Positions 12,518 to 22,709 of a DNA stretch of 64,000 bases are shown here, in pieces (the stretch's first letter is position 1; each line of letters starts with the position of its first letter). The position numbers and the translations under genes were made by a program. The stretch is from Monomorium pharaonis (Eukaryota; Arthropoda; Insecta; Hymenoptera; Formicidae): NCBI RefSeq assembly GCF_013373865.1, contig NC_050467.1, positions 31,500,896-31,564,895 of the forward strand, in the 5' to 3' direction. A model generated the notes under the pieces. The model was not told the DNA's origin. It saw only the letters and a list, made by a program, of their open reading frames with translations, and ran no database searches.

Positions 12518-12519
12518 TA

Positions 12520-13969
12520 TTAATAAATATGTACTTGAATCTTCTCCAATATACTGTATATCCATATTTCCTTTCCATGCAGTAAGAGTAGGGGGATTAT
12601 AATCATTTATATAACCCTCTTTCTCCGTTCGAGGAAGATCATAAAGCCTTCTAGACTTTAACTGTTTCCTACCTGCTATCGAACTTACAACATCTTTTAA
12701 ACATAACATATCCGTAACAGAGCGAGGAAATCCAAAACGACATATACGACCAACTTTACGTCCCATTTTCTTAGAACAAAGACAATAATCGTTATGTTTG
12801 TGTTGTTGGTATGAATTAACCCGCTCATATAATAATGGAGAAATGTTTTTATCTCGCATTTTACAAGTTACATGTCGTAAAATAAATTCAGAAATTTCTT
12901 TTTCAGAAGATACACCAATAATTGGTGCATCTTTAATCCAAATTAACATATGAAAATGTTGTATTCCTCTACCTTGATATTCTCGTCGCTAGAAGTAACG
13001 TGTAACTTTTCCGATCGGATGATCTTCGGAACAAATAAAATCAATCATTGCTCTAAACTTATCATCGAGAAATCTCGACGCTGATACAGGATCTCTAGCA
13101 ACGAGAGCACTGGTGGAAGACGAATCGGTAGACCAACCATTTACTTCACGAATGTATTGACCTAAATCATCCCACATCCATTCACCAGGACTCAACGTTA
13201 AAAACCATGTCGCGGGTCCGTAATGTTGTATCATGCATTCTAAATCATATCTTGGTCTACGCCAATATTGTGCCGTATTTCTTAGAGTAGAAAATATCGT
13301 ACTCAAATCAAACTCCAATAAATCTTTCTGCACTGCTTGTAAATATTCCAAAGCCGTATAACAATCTTGCAAATTGGTTACATTCAATTTCTGATAAATA
13401 CCGCGCTTTAATTGACGATTATTCACATTATGTAATAAATAAAACAAATATTGTTGATTCAATCTATATTGGGGATGTTTAGAAGTCAAACGACAATTAA
13501 TATATTCATGTTCATAAAGTCTAATTTGTGTAGTTTCATGTTGTCCATTTACACCAAAAGGATATAAGTCTGGAAAACACAATAAATCAAAAAATTTTTC
13601 ACGGTTATCCAAGGGTAATTCTTCAATTTTTAACATTTGATACAAAGCGTTAGCACTTTCACGTGTTTTTTTTTCATATAAAGGATAAATGGTATACTGT
13701 TCGTAATAACTATCCTTGTCATCGGTGACCTGAGTTAACATAGCGTCACCTTGAAGATTTAAAACAATAGCTTCTGCATTATTTTTTGTTTCTTGCATTT
13801 CAATTTTTGAATTCAATAATGTACCATCATTATCATCATTATCCGATACAAATTCAGTATTATTGTCTGTCTTCTTTATTTCAAAAAATTTTACATTCTT
13901 TTCCGAACATAATCCATCGCAAGTATCTGGCAGTATAATATGTTTATAAAGGTGATTATTACGTTTTAA
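12520..13969 (-). pseudogene. Helitron replicase: Helitron-like N region and HUH motif
   Basis: On the minus strand the region contains FDLLCFPDLYPFG, then a Helitron-like N segment with WFLTLSPGEWMWDD, and then the HUH nuclease motif as GIQHFHMLIWI (HFH at 12950-12958). A TAG at 12989, where Helitron Reps usually carry Trp before the HUH block, interrupts an otherwise continuous frame. The catalytic tyrosine region (SKYVSK) lies beyond the foldback insertion at about 10935. The enzyme nicks and joins single-stranded DNA during rolling-circle transposition. The frame is shared with the preceding zinc-rich block, separated by one TAG at 13970. Confidence 0.85.
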
Positions 13970-15373
13970 CTATACCAAAGCATCAAATACTTTTTTAAGA
14001 TTTACCATTTCTTCCCAAATAATTTTTGCTTTTGTTGGAATACCTCTAATCAAAATGTACAATTCTATATTGTTTTTATTTATCGCATCAGTTTTCGAAC
14101 ATATTTTGTTCATTGTTTGTTCTAATGGTAATGGTAAATGAAATGTTCTACCTTTTCCTTTCTGTACCATCTGTCTATGAAGCAACCTTTTATTCATCAC
14201 AGTTCCCATTTTAACAACAGTTTGAAATGCTTTAGCTCTTTGTATTAACATTTTTTCGAATGAATTAAGAAACGACATTAGTTCGGGAACATTTTGTATA
14301 AATAGATTATTTAAAACACAATAAGCAGGCATTAATCCGTTACGGAATTTTCTTTGGCAATAAAGACATATGTAGTGCGGATTAATATTTTGATTATTTA
14401 TATGTGCCATTAATTCTCTCCAAATTGGAATATCTAATTGTGTTTTAACCTTACTAATTTCAGATACATTTCTCTTATAACAAAGTCTCTCACATGAAAC
14501 ACAAACATATCGAGGTGTGTCCATAGAACGTTTAGTCAACGCCTTAAATGCTTTGCTATATTTAGAAATAATATCATCATCACTTAAATCAGTTAAACTT
14601 TGACGATGTTTATACATATTTGCTCGATCTTGTGCCAAAGTTATAAGTTTATTTAATGTATCGATATCGCCAGAATTTAAAGCCTTTTCTACATTTATTA
14701 ACTTTCGATAGTCTGCTTTCATTCGATAAATCAAACGTTTAATAAATCTCACCTTTGGAAGATGAGATGATAATAATTGAATAGAAAGAGACATCGCTTT
14801 ACAAAGATTTGGATTAATGTAACAAGCCTGTGTATGACCTAATTTGTTAGTTAAATTGTTTACTGTACATTTCTGACAAACTTTGCGTAATAGTTCTGGT
14901 ATTTTTTTTAAAGTACATGTATTTATTGCTTCGAGAAATTTTTTATGACGATCAATTACAAGTGAATCAATTTTACATGAAGTATTACACAACCATGTTT
15001 TTTTAGCTTGTGTTTCTACCAACGGTAATACATTTATAATTTGACCTTTCACGTCTGTTATCAAAGGTTGCGATGAAATAATTTGTTCACTGTATGTAGA
15101 ATCGATAAAATAATTTTCGGAAGAAGCTGTATGACCCGATATACCACATAACGCATGTAATTTATCATTAATTGTTAAACACTCAGTAACGAGAGTTAAG
15201 TGTACTTCAGCCTTTTTTTTCAATACAGCTAATATTTTATACATATTGTGAATATAATTATTTCTAATATGCATAGACCAACGCAAAATCTTTTCAGCTT
15301 CTAATCGTCTTTCAATTTTATTTTTAATATCCAGTTTATTCATAATATCTGTTATTGTTACAGGATTACGCAT
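13970..15373 (-). pseudogene. Helitron N-terminal zinc-rich region (DUF6570-like)
   Basis: 467 residues open from MRNPVTITD. Cys pairs suggest zinc binding: C-x2-C in VCQKCTV, YVCVSCERLC, and YICLYCQRKF. The C-terminal third (LELY-type segment with RGIPTKAKIIWEEM) resembles the DUF6570-type region that precedes Helitron_like_N in animal Helitron proteins; the match is from memory. It continues in the same frame into the replicase block through a TAG at 13970. Upstream it is in frame with the C48 block, with a TGA and TAG between. Function is unknown; DNA binding is plausible. Confidence 0.6.
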
Positions 15374-15487
15374 ATGTATGTAATTTTTTGACCAAAACTT
15401 TTCTCATTTTTTAATAATACTTTGACCAATATTTTTTTCTATGGCATTAGATTTAAGCTTTTTGTTATAATATCGTTTGTTATATAA

Positions 15488-16661
15488 CTATTTACGATCA
15501 GAATATTGTATTTGTCTCTGTCGTTCACACTGAGAATTTATTAAATAACGTTTTTGCTTTTGTTTACGTTGTTTTACTAAATCCTTTTTATAACGACATT
15601 GCTTCTGAAGTCGATTATGTTCTAATTTCCGATTATACCGATATTTCTTATTAACACAATTTTTTTCTCCACTTTTGTGATATCGTTTAACTTTTTCAGC
15701 GCGATTTTTTTCTCCACTTTTGTGATATTGTTCAACTTGTTTAGCGTAATTTTCTTCTCTACTTTTGTGATATCGTTCAACTTGTTTAGCGCGATTTTTT
15801 TTAATATTTTGATAATATCGACGCCGCTTTACAGCACAGTTAATTTCTGAATTCTGTTCATACTGTTTCTTTCTTTTTCTACTAATACAATAACTTTCTG
15901 AATTCTCTTTATTAATTTTAATATCTTCTACTTTTGAGCAATGTTGATATTCCAAAGATTTATTAACATTATTATCTTTAACATCTTCGTTTACATCTAC
16001 TATTAATTGAACATTTGATTTTAATATGCTTTGTTCATTTTCATATTGACGTTTTTCACGTATACAAACTGCTTCAGTATCTTTTGCTTTTACTACTGCT
16101 AAGGGAAGCACTTGCTGAAGAATATAACTTGCATCTTGAGGAAAATGCTCAATTGTATTAGATTCAAACATTTTTATTAAATGTGAACGCATTAAACTAT
16201 GATCATATTTTACTTCGTTGGGATTTATGTTAAATAATAATGAAATAGCAAAGGCTGTTGCAAAAACACCACAATCGCTACCGTTCGGTTGTTCTTGCAC
16301 AGTAAGAAATGTGACAGGATTTTTGACAAAGTCATAAGTTAGAAACAATTTTTGTAAAAATTGTTTCTGACAATCACTCAACATTTTTCCATTTAGAGAA
16401 TCGTAAATAAATATCTTTTTTGTATTATAATAACTACATATCCAATGTGTTCCCAACAACGTAAATGGTAAAATTTGTATATGCTTTTTGTTTGTCGGTA
16501 TGGGTTGTATAGTATTCTTTAATTGTACTCGCCATGTTTCGACAAATTCGAAATTCATAATCTGAATATTTTTTTAAAAGATAATTAAAATGATCTATAT
16601 GCAAATCATTTAACCATCTGCCTTTAGCAATGATATTTCTTTGTTCTAACGACAACATCAT
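15488..16661 (-). pseudogene. Ulp1-like (peptidase C48) domain with basic repeats
   Basis: Motifs of Ulp1/SENP cysteine proteases appear in order: GRWLNDLHIDHF, the catalytic His in GTHWICSYYN, the Asp in FIYDSLNGK, and the oxyanion Gln and nucleophile Cys in EQPNGSDCGVFATA. Known family members cleave SUMO or related modifiers. A frameshift near 16510-16560 separates the WLND part from the rest. Beyond the protease come at least three imperfect 15-residue repeats (YHKSGEKN type), highly basic, which could bind nucleic acid. It ends at a TAG (15488) in the same frame as the downstream Helitron block, so I read it as the N-terminal domain of that polyprotein. Confidence 0.75.
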
Positions 16662-16924
16662 TTGTCGTTGATATCGTTTTTTTTTTTATCAACATGTTTT
16701 ATTTCAGAATCATGACTTTTCTAACAGATTCAATTGTTCTTCGTGTTTGCGTTTTGTACAAATCGCTTTAATCTCTTTTACGTTTATTAATGGGTCTACT
16801 TTCTGAGCAACATACTTTAAGTCTGGAGAAAAATGCTCAATTGATATATTTTCCTCTTTTAAATAATTTTTATGTAATCTATCATTAAATTGAGAATCAT
16901 AATTTTTTAGTGGTTGATTTAATT

Positions 16925-17470
16925 TCTTATTACTGCTAGTGGAAGCAGCTTCTGAGAAAAACCATATTTTAAATCTTGAGGAAAATGCTCAATTACATTA
17001 GATTCAAAAATTTTTACTAAATGCGAACGCATTAAACTGTGGTCATATTTTACCTCTTCAGGTTTAATATTGAATAATAATGAAATAGCAAAAGCTGTTG
17101 CAAAAACCCCTCAATCATTAGAATTCAATTGTTGTTGCACGGGAGGAAATTTAACGGATTCTTTATCAAAACAAAAAAATGGAAATAATCGTTTCAAAAA
17201 TTGTTCATAGTTTTTGTGCAGTTTTTTATTATTAAATGAATCATAGATAAATATTTTTTTTGTGTCATAATAACAACACACCCAATGTCCATTCAACGAT
17301 TTATTTAAATTATGTAAATGTAAATTTAGTGGATCATATATACTAATTAAAATTTGTATATGTTTCTTATTCTCTGGCATAGATGGTATCGTATCAGGAA
17401 TTTGCATTCGCCACGTTTTGACATGTCTATAATCCGAATAGTTTTTTAAAAGCAGTTCAAAATGAATCAT
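16925..17470 (-). pseudogene. Second, degraded copy of the C48 protease domain
   Basis: The minus-strand translation parallels the 15488-16661 domain: KKHIQIL, LNGHWVCCYYDTKKIF, IYDSFNNKK, then QQQLNSND. At 17111-17113 a TGA stands exactly where the catalytic Cys codon (TGT or TGC) is expected; the frame then continues GVFATAFAISLLFNI, as in the intact copy. So the duplicate kept the His and Asp but lost the nucleophile to a stop. It lies directly upstream of the better copy, indicating a tandem domain duplication or two overlapping Helitron copies. Confidence 0.7.
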
Positions 17471-17559
17471 ATGTGCACAATTTAACCATTAGTAATAATA
17501 TTTCTTTGTACTAAAGACATTTTTTTATTTATTTTTGCAAGCATTTTTATTTTATTTTA

Positions 17560-17935
17560 ATTCACTAAATCTACAGATGCACAACACTCGATCTATACAA
17601 GCGCACAGCACCAGATCTTTGCAGACGCAAAGCACCCAACCTTTACAGGCGCACAGCACCCGATATTTATAGGCGCACAGCACCCGTTTCTTGCAAGCGC
17701 ACAACACCCAATATTTACAGGCGCACAGCACCTGATATTTACAGGCGCACAGCAGCCGATTCTTACAGGCGCACAGCACCCACTTTTCGCGCACAGCACC
17801 CACTTTTCGCAGGCGCACAGCACCCACTTTCCGCAGGCGCACAGCACCCGTCTTAATAAACGCACAGCACCCAATCTTTGTAGATATACAACACTCAATT
17901 TTTTCAAGCACACAGCACCTTTGTTTAAAACCGTT
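17560..17935. repeat. 24-bp minisatellite, about 14 units
   Basis: Units follow GGCGCACAGCACCCGATATT plus four variable bases, repeating every 24 bp. Because 24 is a multiple of three, minus-strand frames stay open and spell Cys-rich octapeptides (VLCACKYR type). Open frames in more than one phase indicate a repeat, not selection for a protein. It adjoins the upstream end of the Helitron coding region. Confidence 0.8.
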
Positions 17936-18261
17936 CTTCAAAAATACAGCACTTTTGTATCGACACACAGTCTTATTGAAACAGGATAACGTAATAAAAT
18001 AGAAAAAATACTTACCTTTCTTCTAAACCGCAAAAATAAAAATCCTACAATAAAAAAAAAAGAAAATAAAAATAGCACAAGAGAAATAAAAAACCTAACC
18101 CTAACCTAACTTTGAGACCGACCTCCAGGGGCGACCAGAACACAACGCCACCAGACAGCGTGTCCGTTCCTGAGTTCGTGAGATTCCGGGTACCCTGTGA
18201 AAGAGAAATCCTATTAACAAACGGGACCGCGGGTAAACCTGAAAATAAAAATTATACTTAC

Positions 18262-18324
18262 CTGGCGAAGTTCCTGTGGGACGACAAAAGGCGATCCTGG
18301 ATGATCCTGGGACGACGGCGGCAC
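18262..18324 (-). other. Antisense mini-exon-like module (63 nt)
   Basis: On the minus strand this block is preceded by a polypyrimidine acceptor ending TTTCTTTCAG and followed by a consensus donor GTAAGT. Equivalent blocks occur at 19637-19709 (other orientation), 22350-22420 and 24308-24369. Each contains CCAGGAATNCGC-like or GGAACTTCGCC words. Whether it is spliced is unknown. Confidence 0.45.
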
Positions 18325-18617
18325 CTGAAAGAAAAGAGAAAGGATTAATAATAATAATAAGTTCGTTCGAAGTTCGTGTGTTGTGAATTTCCTCTGGGAT
18401 ATAATCCAGTTAGTGGTAGCTGTCCTTCCGACGGTAGCAACACCGACGTGCGTTCCGGCGTTCCTGAGCAGAGCGACAATTCCGGGACATCACACCTTGC
18501 CTCTTGGAGGTTATAAAGAGGCTGGCGACTGTGAAAACCTGCAACGAAAGGTTTGTGAGTCTTTACTTGTCCAAACTCGTGAGTCACGTCATTCGGTAAT
18601 CCGGTCACAACTTAACC

Positions 18618-18824
18618 TTGAAACCGCCCAGAGGGGACGCCCAAGCCGAACCGACGCCAATAACATCCACAGGCGCAGCGCAGCTGGTGAGTGCAGTTCC
18701 CGCGTTCCCAGTGACACCTGGGAAGGAGTGGAGCGGCCTCAGAGCGACCAGCGTCAGGCTCCAGCGTATGCAAGGAAAAAAACTCTACGCGGAGAAACCA
18801 GAGAAATGGGAACAAACAGCGTAG
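18618..18824 (+). CDS. Short internal ORF of TRIM-like element (KPPRGD family)
   Basis: 68 residues beginning MKPPRGDAQAEP and containing LRATSVRLQR. A related ORF at 21142-21327 (minus) begins MKPPRGDPETEE and contains IRATSVRLKRLGEAK, so the two share N- and C-terminal motifs around a variable middle. Both start directly after the AACCTTGAAACCGCC landmark downstream of a primer-binding-like site. No known domain is recognised. It may be a remnant of gag or a leader peptide; coding status is uncertain. Confidence 0.35.
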   Translation: MKPPRGDAQAEPTPITSTGAAQLVSAVPAFPVTPGKEWSGLRATSVRLQRMQGKKLYAEKPEKWEQTA

Positions 18825-18849
18825 AGTTAAGAAATTATATTTCCTAAAA

Positions 18850-19330
18850 ATTTTATTTTTATTTTATGTTATATTATTATTCATTAGTCTAACATATCTT
18901 TATCTTGCTTAACTTTTTCATTATTATATTATTAGTTTATGATTTTCATTTAATATATAACTTTATAGTTTTCGTTGTCGATACGTGGTCTGATATAAAA
19001 AGCGAACTGCGTACGAATTTATAGGTTAAGCTTAAAGCACTTTTCATTGTTTGATAGAAATCGCGACGTAGAAATAAGATCGCGGCAAGTTCTCCTTTTC
19101 TTTTTGATATAAGGATTTATAAAATAAGTCACTATACGTTAGTCTTAGGCTTCATACATAGCCTAAATAACGCGCGTAAAGTTCGTAAGTTAGCGCGACT
19201 TATATAAACAAGTAAATTTTTTGTTTATCATGCGAATCGAGCTACGGATGCTCGTGTTGATTTATTTTATTGTATTATTTATGAGTAATGCATGAACTGC
19301 AGGAAGAGTTACTGCAATACTATTTTTTGT
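18850..19330. other. AT-rich stretch, no gene seen
   Basis: Nothing recognisable. It probably represents U3-like sequence of the adjacent TRIM-like elements. Confidence 0.4.
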
Positions 19331-19636
19331 TATTTATTTTGATAAGGTTGTAACCGATCTCAATCGTGAGGAGGAAAAAAGGATTCGCGACAGGAAAAAT
19401 ATAAAATCACAAACCTTTTGGAAGAACCGCTCTCGCGTCTCTGACTGGTCGCCAGCTCCTTTAACCAAGTAAGAAGCAAGGTTCTGCAGCCGTCGGGATA
19501 CTTCAGCCTGACCCGCGTCTGCCGTTTGAAGGCGGTTGACACTTCCAAGATGAGTAATCCACTCAGGATATCGATAGGACACTTTCACTTTAACGAATCG
19601 TATCACTATTACTAATGTTCCCTTTTTTATTTTCAG

Positions 19637-19709
19637 GTACTGCTGCCGCCGCTGCTGCTTCGCCAGGACTGCCCAAGATTCGTCGTCGTCCTTCCAGGAA
19701 TACGCTCAG
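19637..19709 (+). other. Mini-exon-like module (73 nt), antisense to its LTR
   Basis: Flanked by TTTTTATTTTCAG and CAG-GTAAGT. A second short block (about 19778-19818) with GTAG before and GTACGT after follows. Because the host LTR reads on the minus strand, this module is again antisense to the element, as in the other copies. Confidence 0.45.
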
Positions 19710-20214
19710 GTAAGTAGATTTAATTTCAGAACGAAAACCCCTCGCTCCCGGATTGTAATAGAACGCTTTGTATTTGTAGGATTTCCCAGGATTCGTCGTC
19801 GTGGATCACATGCAGGTACGTTTGCAGGTAAGTATTGAATCACCAGATAGGTTATAATTTTGTTAAACACTGTTAAAATTTATTAAACAAACACTTAAAC
19901 TATAAGAACACAACTTCCGTACGCGACGCTTTATTCACATTCGTGTACGTAACTTTCATCACCCTTCCGTCTCTGATTAAAATATAAGTTCCCGGACGCG
20001 ACGCCAATATTATGTCGTGAACGGATTTCGTACGATTAATCATCGCATCGAATGCAGGAAATCGTCCTGCTGCACCTACTCGCATTCGGTGCTGCACTTT
20101 TGGTAACGCGAGTGCACTCCCGCGGAACTTGGTCTTCGACGTTTCCCGTATGCGCGAAGTAAAGTCGCGGAGGTCTTTTCCCAACGAAATCTGGGCTAGA
20201 CTCGGCTGTTGAGG

Positions 20215-20430
20215 TATCGCTGTACCCCATTATATCCTGTGGGGCGTCCGCGACGTCTCGGCCAATCAACGTCGAGTAGAGCTTCGCTGCAGAAATGCTG
20301 ACCAATCGGGTGATAGCGTCGCTCGCTGGCTCCCGCTTCACTCCCACTGCCGTCCTGTGGCCAATGGCTGGTCTCCGAGCTGGCGTAGACTCTTGCTCTC
20401 CCCTCCACTGATCCTTCAGCCAATGAGACA
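20215..20430 (-). promoter_or_regulatory. LTR promoter with clustered CCAAT boxes and TATA
   Basis: CCAAT appears repeatedly on the plus strand (near 20259, 20303, 20360 and 20412), each being ATTGG on the element's own strand, with a TATA-like sequence about 25 bases downstream in the minus direction. The same layout occurs in the plus-strand LTRs at 21600-21830 and 23704-23900. Confidence 0.45.
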
Positions 20431-21141
20431 TCTTCTCGCTGTTTGAGGTTTACTATCGCACTTAGAAGTGCGGTTTCGGTACTTTGTGTACCTTTTATCT
20501 AACGTTATATATTTTATCAGGTCTTAACCTGACCTGGCATCTGCACTTTGCCACCATCTGTACCTTATCTAACTTTATGAATTTAATAGGTTTTAAACCT
20601 GACCTGGCATCTGCACTTTGCAGTGCCACCATCTGCACCTTTTCGTACTTATATGCAGAATACATGAAATGACTTAAAATTAATTCTAACGCTATATAGA
20701 ACTATAAGATGATAAAATACATACAAAACGCGTACGCTACCAGAAAAGAAATGTTTAAACGAAATAAACTTGAAAAAACAAGAACAAAATGATAAGTTAA
20801 GAACTGAATTGACAGCTCTGGCATATTTTATGCCTGAAACGAATAGGTATTAATCCGTAAGCTTGTAAATAACTTTAAATGAAAACTTTGCGCTTTTTAC
20901 GCTATCAAAACTAAAAAATGAATTTTCTCGTGAACTTAACATTATCACGCATGTTAATAATTAAACATACTTTTACGCGATTTCTCTCGCGCTTAACATA
21001 ACTTAGTCGCGTTTTTATATTTCGCGAAACTAAACATTAAATCGTACTTTACGACTAGGAAAATTAAAATAATACTCATAATTAAAATAGTGTAAAAAAG
21101 AATAAGGTGGTTTAACGCGTCAAACATGACTTTACCTTGCG

Positions 21142-21327
21142 CTATTTATTATCTATATACGACTTTGCTTCGCCCAACCTTTTCAAACGAACGCTGGTCG
21201 CTCGGATCGCGGTCCGCTCAGGTCGCGTGGTCTTTGGGGTAGAAGTCGTCGCTTCCCTCAGTTCTGCTGCACCCTCCGGCTCGCTCCGCTGCTCCTCGGT
21301 CTCGGGGTCCCCTCTGGGCGGTTTCAA
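21142..21327 (-). CDS. Short internal ORF of TRIM-like element (KPPRGD family)
   Basis: 61 residues, MKPPRGDPETEE to KSYIDNK, related to the ORF at 18618-18824 in both ends (KPPRGD and RATSVRL). It follows an AACCTTGAAACCGCC landmark at about 21335 and precedes the minus-strand LTR-like region. No known domain; weak coding evidence beyond the shared motifs. Confidence 0.35.
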   Translation of the reverse strand: MKPPRGDPETEEQRSEPEGAAELREATTSTPKTTRPERTAIRATSVRLKRLGEAKSYIDNK

Positions 21328-21599
21328 GGTTTACTTTGGATGTTACATTCCTAATTTCTTATGCCTTTTGCATGTTCTTTATTGTAACGTAGTCTAATTA
21401 TAGCTAGTAAGTTAGTTTTAAGTTGATAGAACAGCTTCTGTAAAAAAATAGATTAAGTGCAGGCGGTGGCACCGAAAAGTGCAGCCGCATTTACATTGCA
21501 GCATGCTTTTAAGCATATCGCAGGTAACCAAAAGTTTTTTTTTAATGCCCTAAACGCACTTTTTGTGCGAATAAGAAAGCAGCTGTGGCAAGCGCCACA

Positions 21600-21830
21600 G
21601 TCACAGATCGAATGAGCCCATTGGTCCATGAGCGAGGAGTGGGGAGCTCGAGCAGCGACACTGCCACGCATGCCAGGATTGGTGGAGACGATCTGGAGGG
21701 GACAACCTACCATCCGCTACACACCACAGCACGCCATTGGCCGAGAAGTCGGGAGAACGAAGATCCGAACGCTGATTGGTCGAGCGTGACTGCGTGAGCT
21801 CGGAGGGGCACGGCGGTATAAATTGGGACG
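21600..21830 (+). promoter_or_regulatory. LTR promoter with clustered CCAAT boxes and TATA
   Basis: CCATTGG/GATTGG boxes at about 21618, 21676, 21734 and 21773 precede TATAAATTGGG at 21817. A start site about 30 bases downstream would fit RNA polymerase II. Confidence 0.5.
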
Positions 21831-22236
21831 CAGAGGGGCCCCACCAGCTTGTTGAAGCCCGAAACCGCTACGGGTAACATCTCCGCGCTGTTTTAACACG
21901 CGATTAGGGAAAGATATAGCGAAATACACAAGTTCCGCGGAAGCGCAACCGCGTAACCAATAGGGCAGCGACCGTTCGCTGAATGCGAGTAGGCGACGGG
22001 AATACATAATCAGCTTCGTGCCGAACGACTAAAACGCGCTATCATTGAAACGATTGTGAAGAAGCGACGCGTTCGGGGAAGTGTTCATAGTGCAATAGCA
22101 CATCTACCAAAACGAAACAAATGTGATAAGGCGACGCGTACGGGAGTGCTGTTAATAGGTTAAGTGTTACGAATATTAATAAATTATTTATTTATTGTGA
22201 AAACAAAACCAAAAATACTGTGTAGTGAATACTTAC

Positions 22237-22420
22237 CTGATTCTTATCTGCACGTGATCCAACGACGAATCCTGGGGTTCCTGAAAATAAGTCTTGATTG
22301 TTAAACATCCGGGATACCTTGTTCATACGTAGAATAATTTCCAACGTACCTGAGCACATTCCTGGAGGGACGAGGCGATCTAGAGAGTCAGCGGTGATCC
22401 GACGGCAAAAGCAGCATCTC
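22237..22420 (-). other. Pair of antisense mini-exon-like modules (44 and 71 nt)
   Basis: Minus strand: module 22350-22420 is preceded by CTTTGTTTCAG and followed by GTACGT; module 22237-22280 is preceded by CTTATTTTCAG and followed by GTAAGT. Both carry GGATTCGTCG- or CCAGGAATGTGC-type words found in the other copies. Confidence 0.45.
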
Positions 22421-22709
22421 CTGAAACAAAGAAAAATAAAGATTATTTAAACAAATAGCAATAGTGACACGCTCGTGAAAGCGTAGAGCGTTGTAATTAG
22501 CATTTAGTGAAAGTGCTGAGCTGAGTTCTCTCGACAGCGCAGATAGCATCTGTCCGACGCCAAGCGACGGCCGATCAACGCGGCGAGCGGCGGACGGAGA
22601 TTCCTTGCTTCTTGGAGGGGAAAGGAGCTGGCGACCATAAGGACGTGGACGAGAGTCTTCTAAAAGTTTTTTCATCTGATTTTCCGAAGCGAATACGTTT
22701 CCCAACGAG

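Larger units (their letters stand above)
1491..17480 (-). mobile_element. Helitron-like element with C48 and C19 protease domains, decayed and nested
   Basis: Read on the minus strand, homologous coding blocks follow one another in this order: C48 protease (16661-15488), zinc-rich N-terminal region (15373-13970), Helitron-like N region and HUH motif (13816-12520), Pif1-type helicase (10940-8635), C19 protease (8640-8013 and 1796-1491). The C48 block, zinc-rich region and replicase block share one reading frame and are separated only by TAG codons at 15488, 13970 and 12989 and a TGA near 15415, so they were probably one polyprotein. The helicase and C19 parts carry frameshifts. Two insertions interrupt the element: 10941-12517 and about 1797-8021. 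Helitron ends (5' TC, 3' hairpin plus CTRR) were not located. Rep-helicase identity is well supported; that both proteases belong to the same element is inferred from order, strand and shared frame. Confidence 0.8.
17936..18850 (+). mobile_element. TRIM-like LTR retroelement fragment
   Basis: After AT-rich sequence, CCTAACCCTAACCTAACTTTGAGACCG at 18084-18111 matches the start of the internal ORFs of related elements in this window. LTR-like sequence follows, with mini-exon-like modules on the opposite strand, up to CTTGCCTCTTGGAGG and the primer-binding-like TGGCGACTGTGAAAACC at 18533. A second internal ORF start (ACTTAACCTTGAAACCGCC) comes at 18608. Classification rests on recurrence of these landmarks; exact LTR limits are unknown. 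Confidence 0.5.
19335..21140 (-). mobile_element. LTR-like region of a TRIM-like element, minus orientation
   Basis: Read on the minus strand: AT-rich U3-like sequence (21140-20480), a cluster of CCAAT/ATTGG boxes and a TATA-like GGATATAATGG near 20235, mini-exon-like modules (19818-19637), then CTTGCTTCTTACTTGGTTAAAGG followed by TGGCGACCAGTC at 19454, the landmark pair that ends LTRs elsewhere in this window. A leader to about 19335 ends in CGGTTACAACCTT. Around 20515-20645 an approximately 65-bp unit containing ACCTGACCTGGCATCTGC is tandemly duplicated. Confidence 0.5.
21440..22628 (+). mobile_element. LTR-like region of a TRIM-like element
   Basis: Contains a promoter-like block (21600-21830), an AT-rich segment, two mini-exon-like modules on the minus strand (22237-22280 and 22350-22420), and ends in CTTGCTTCTTGGAGGGGAAAGGAGC followed by TGGCGACCATAAGGACG at 22629, a degenerate tRNA-Arg primer-binding site. 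Left boundary is uncertain. Confidence 0.5.

Noticed and set aside
17552..17968. Cys-rich proteins of 106 and 138 residues
   Set aside because: Direct product of a 24-bp repeat that is open in several frames.
18085..18105. Telomere-like CCTAACCCTAACCTAAC
   Set aside because: Fewer than four units and embedded in a landmark shared by the TRIM-like elements.
18237..18261. A 23-nt intron between mini-exon-like modules
   Set aside because: Far below the size needed for spliceosome assembly; only the module borders are of interest.
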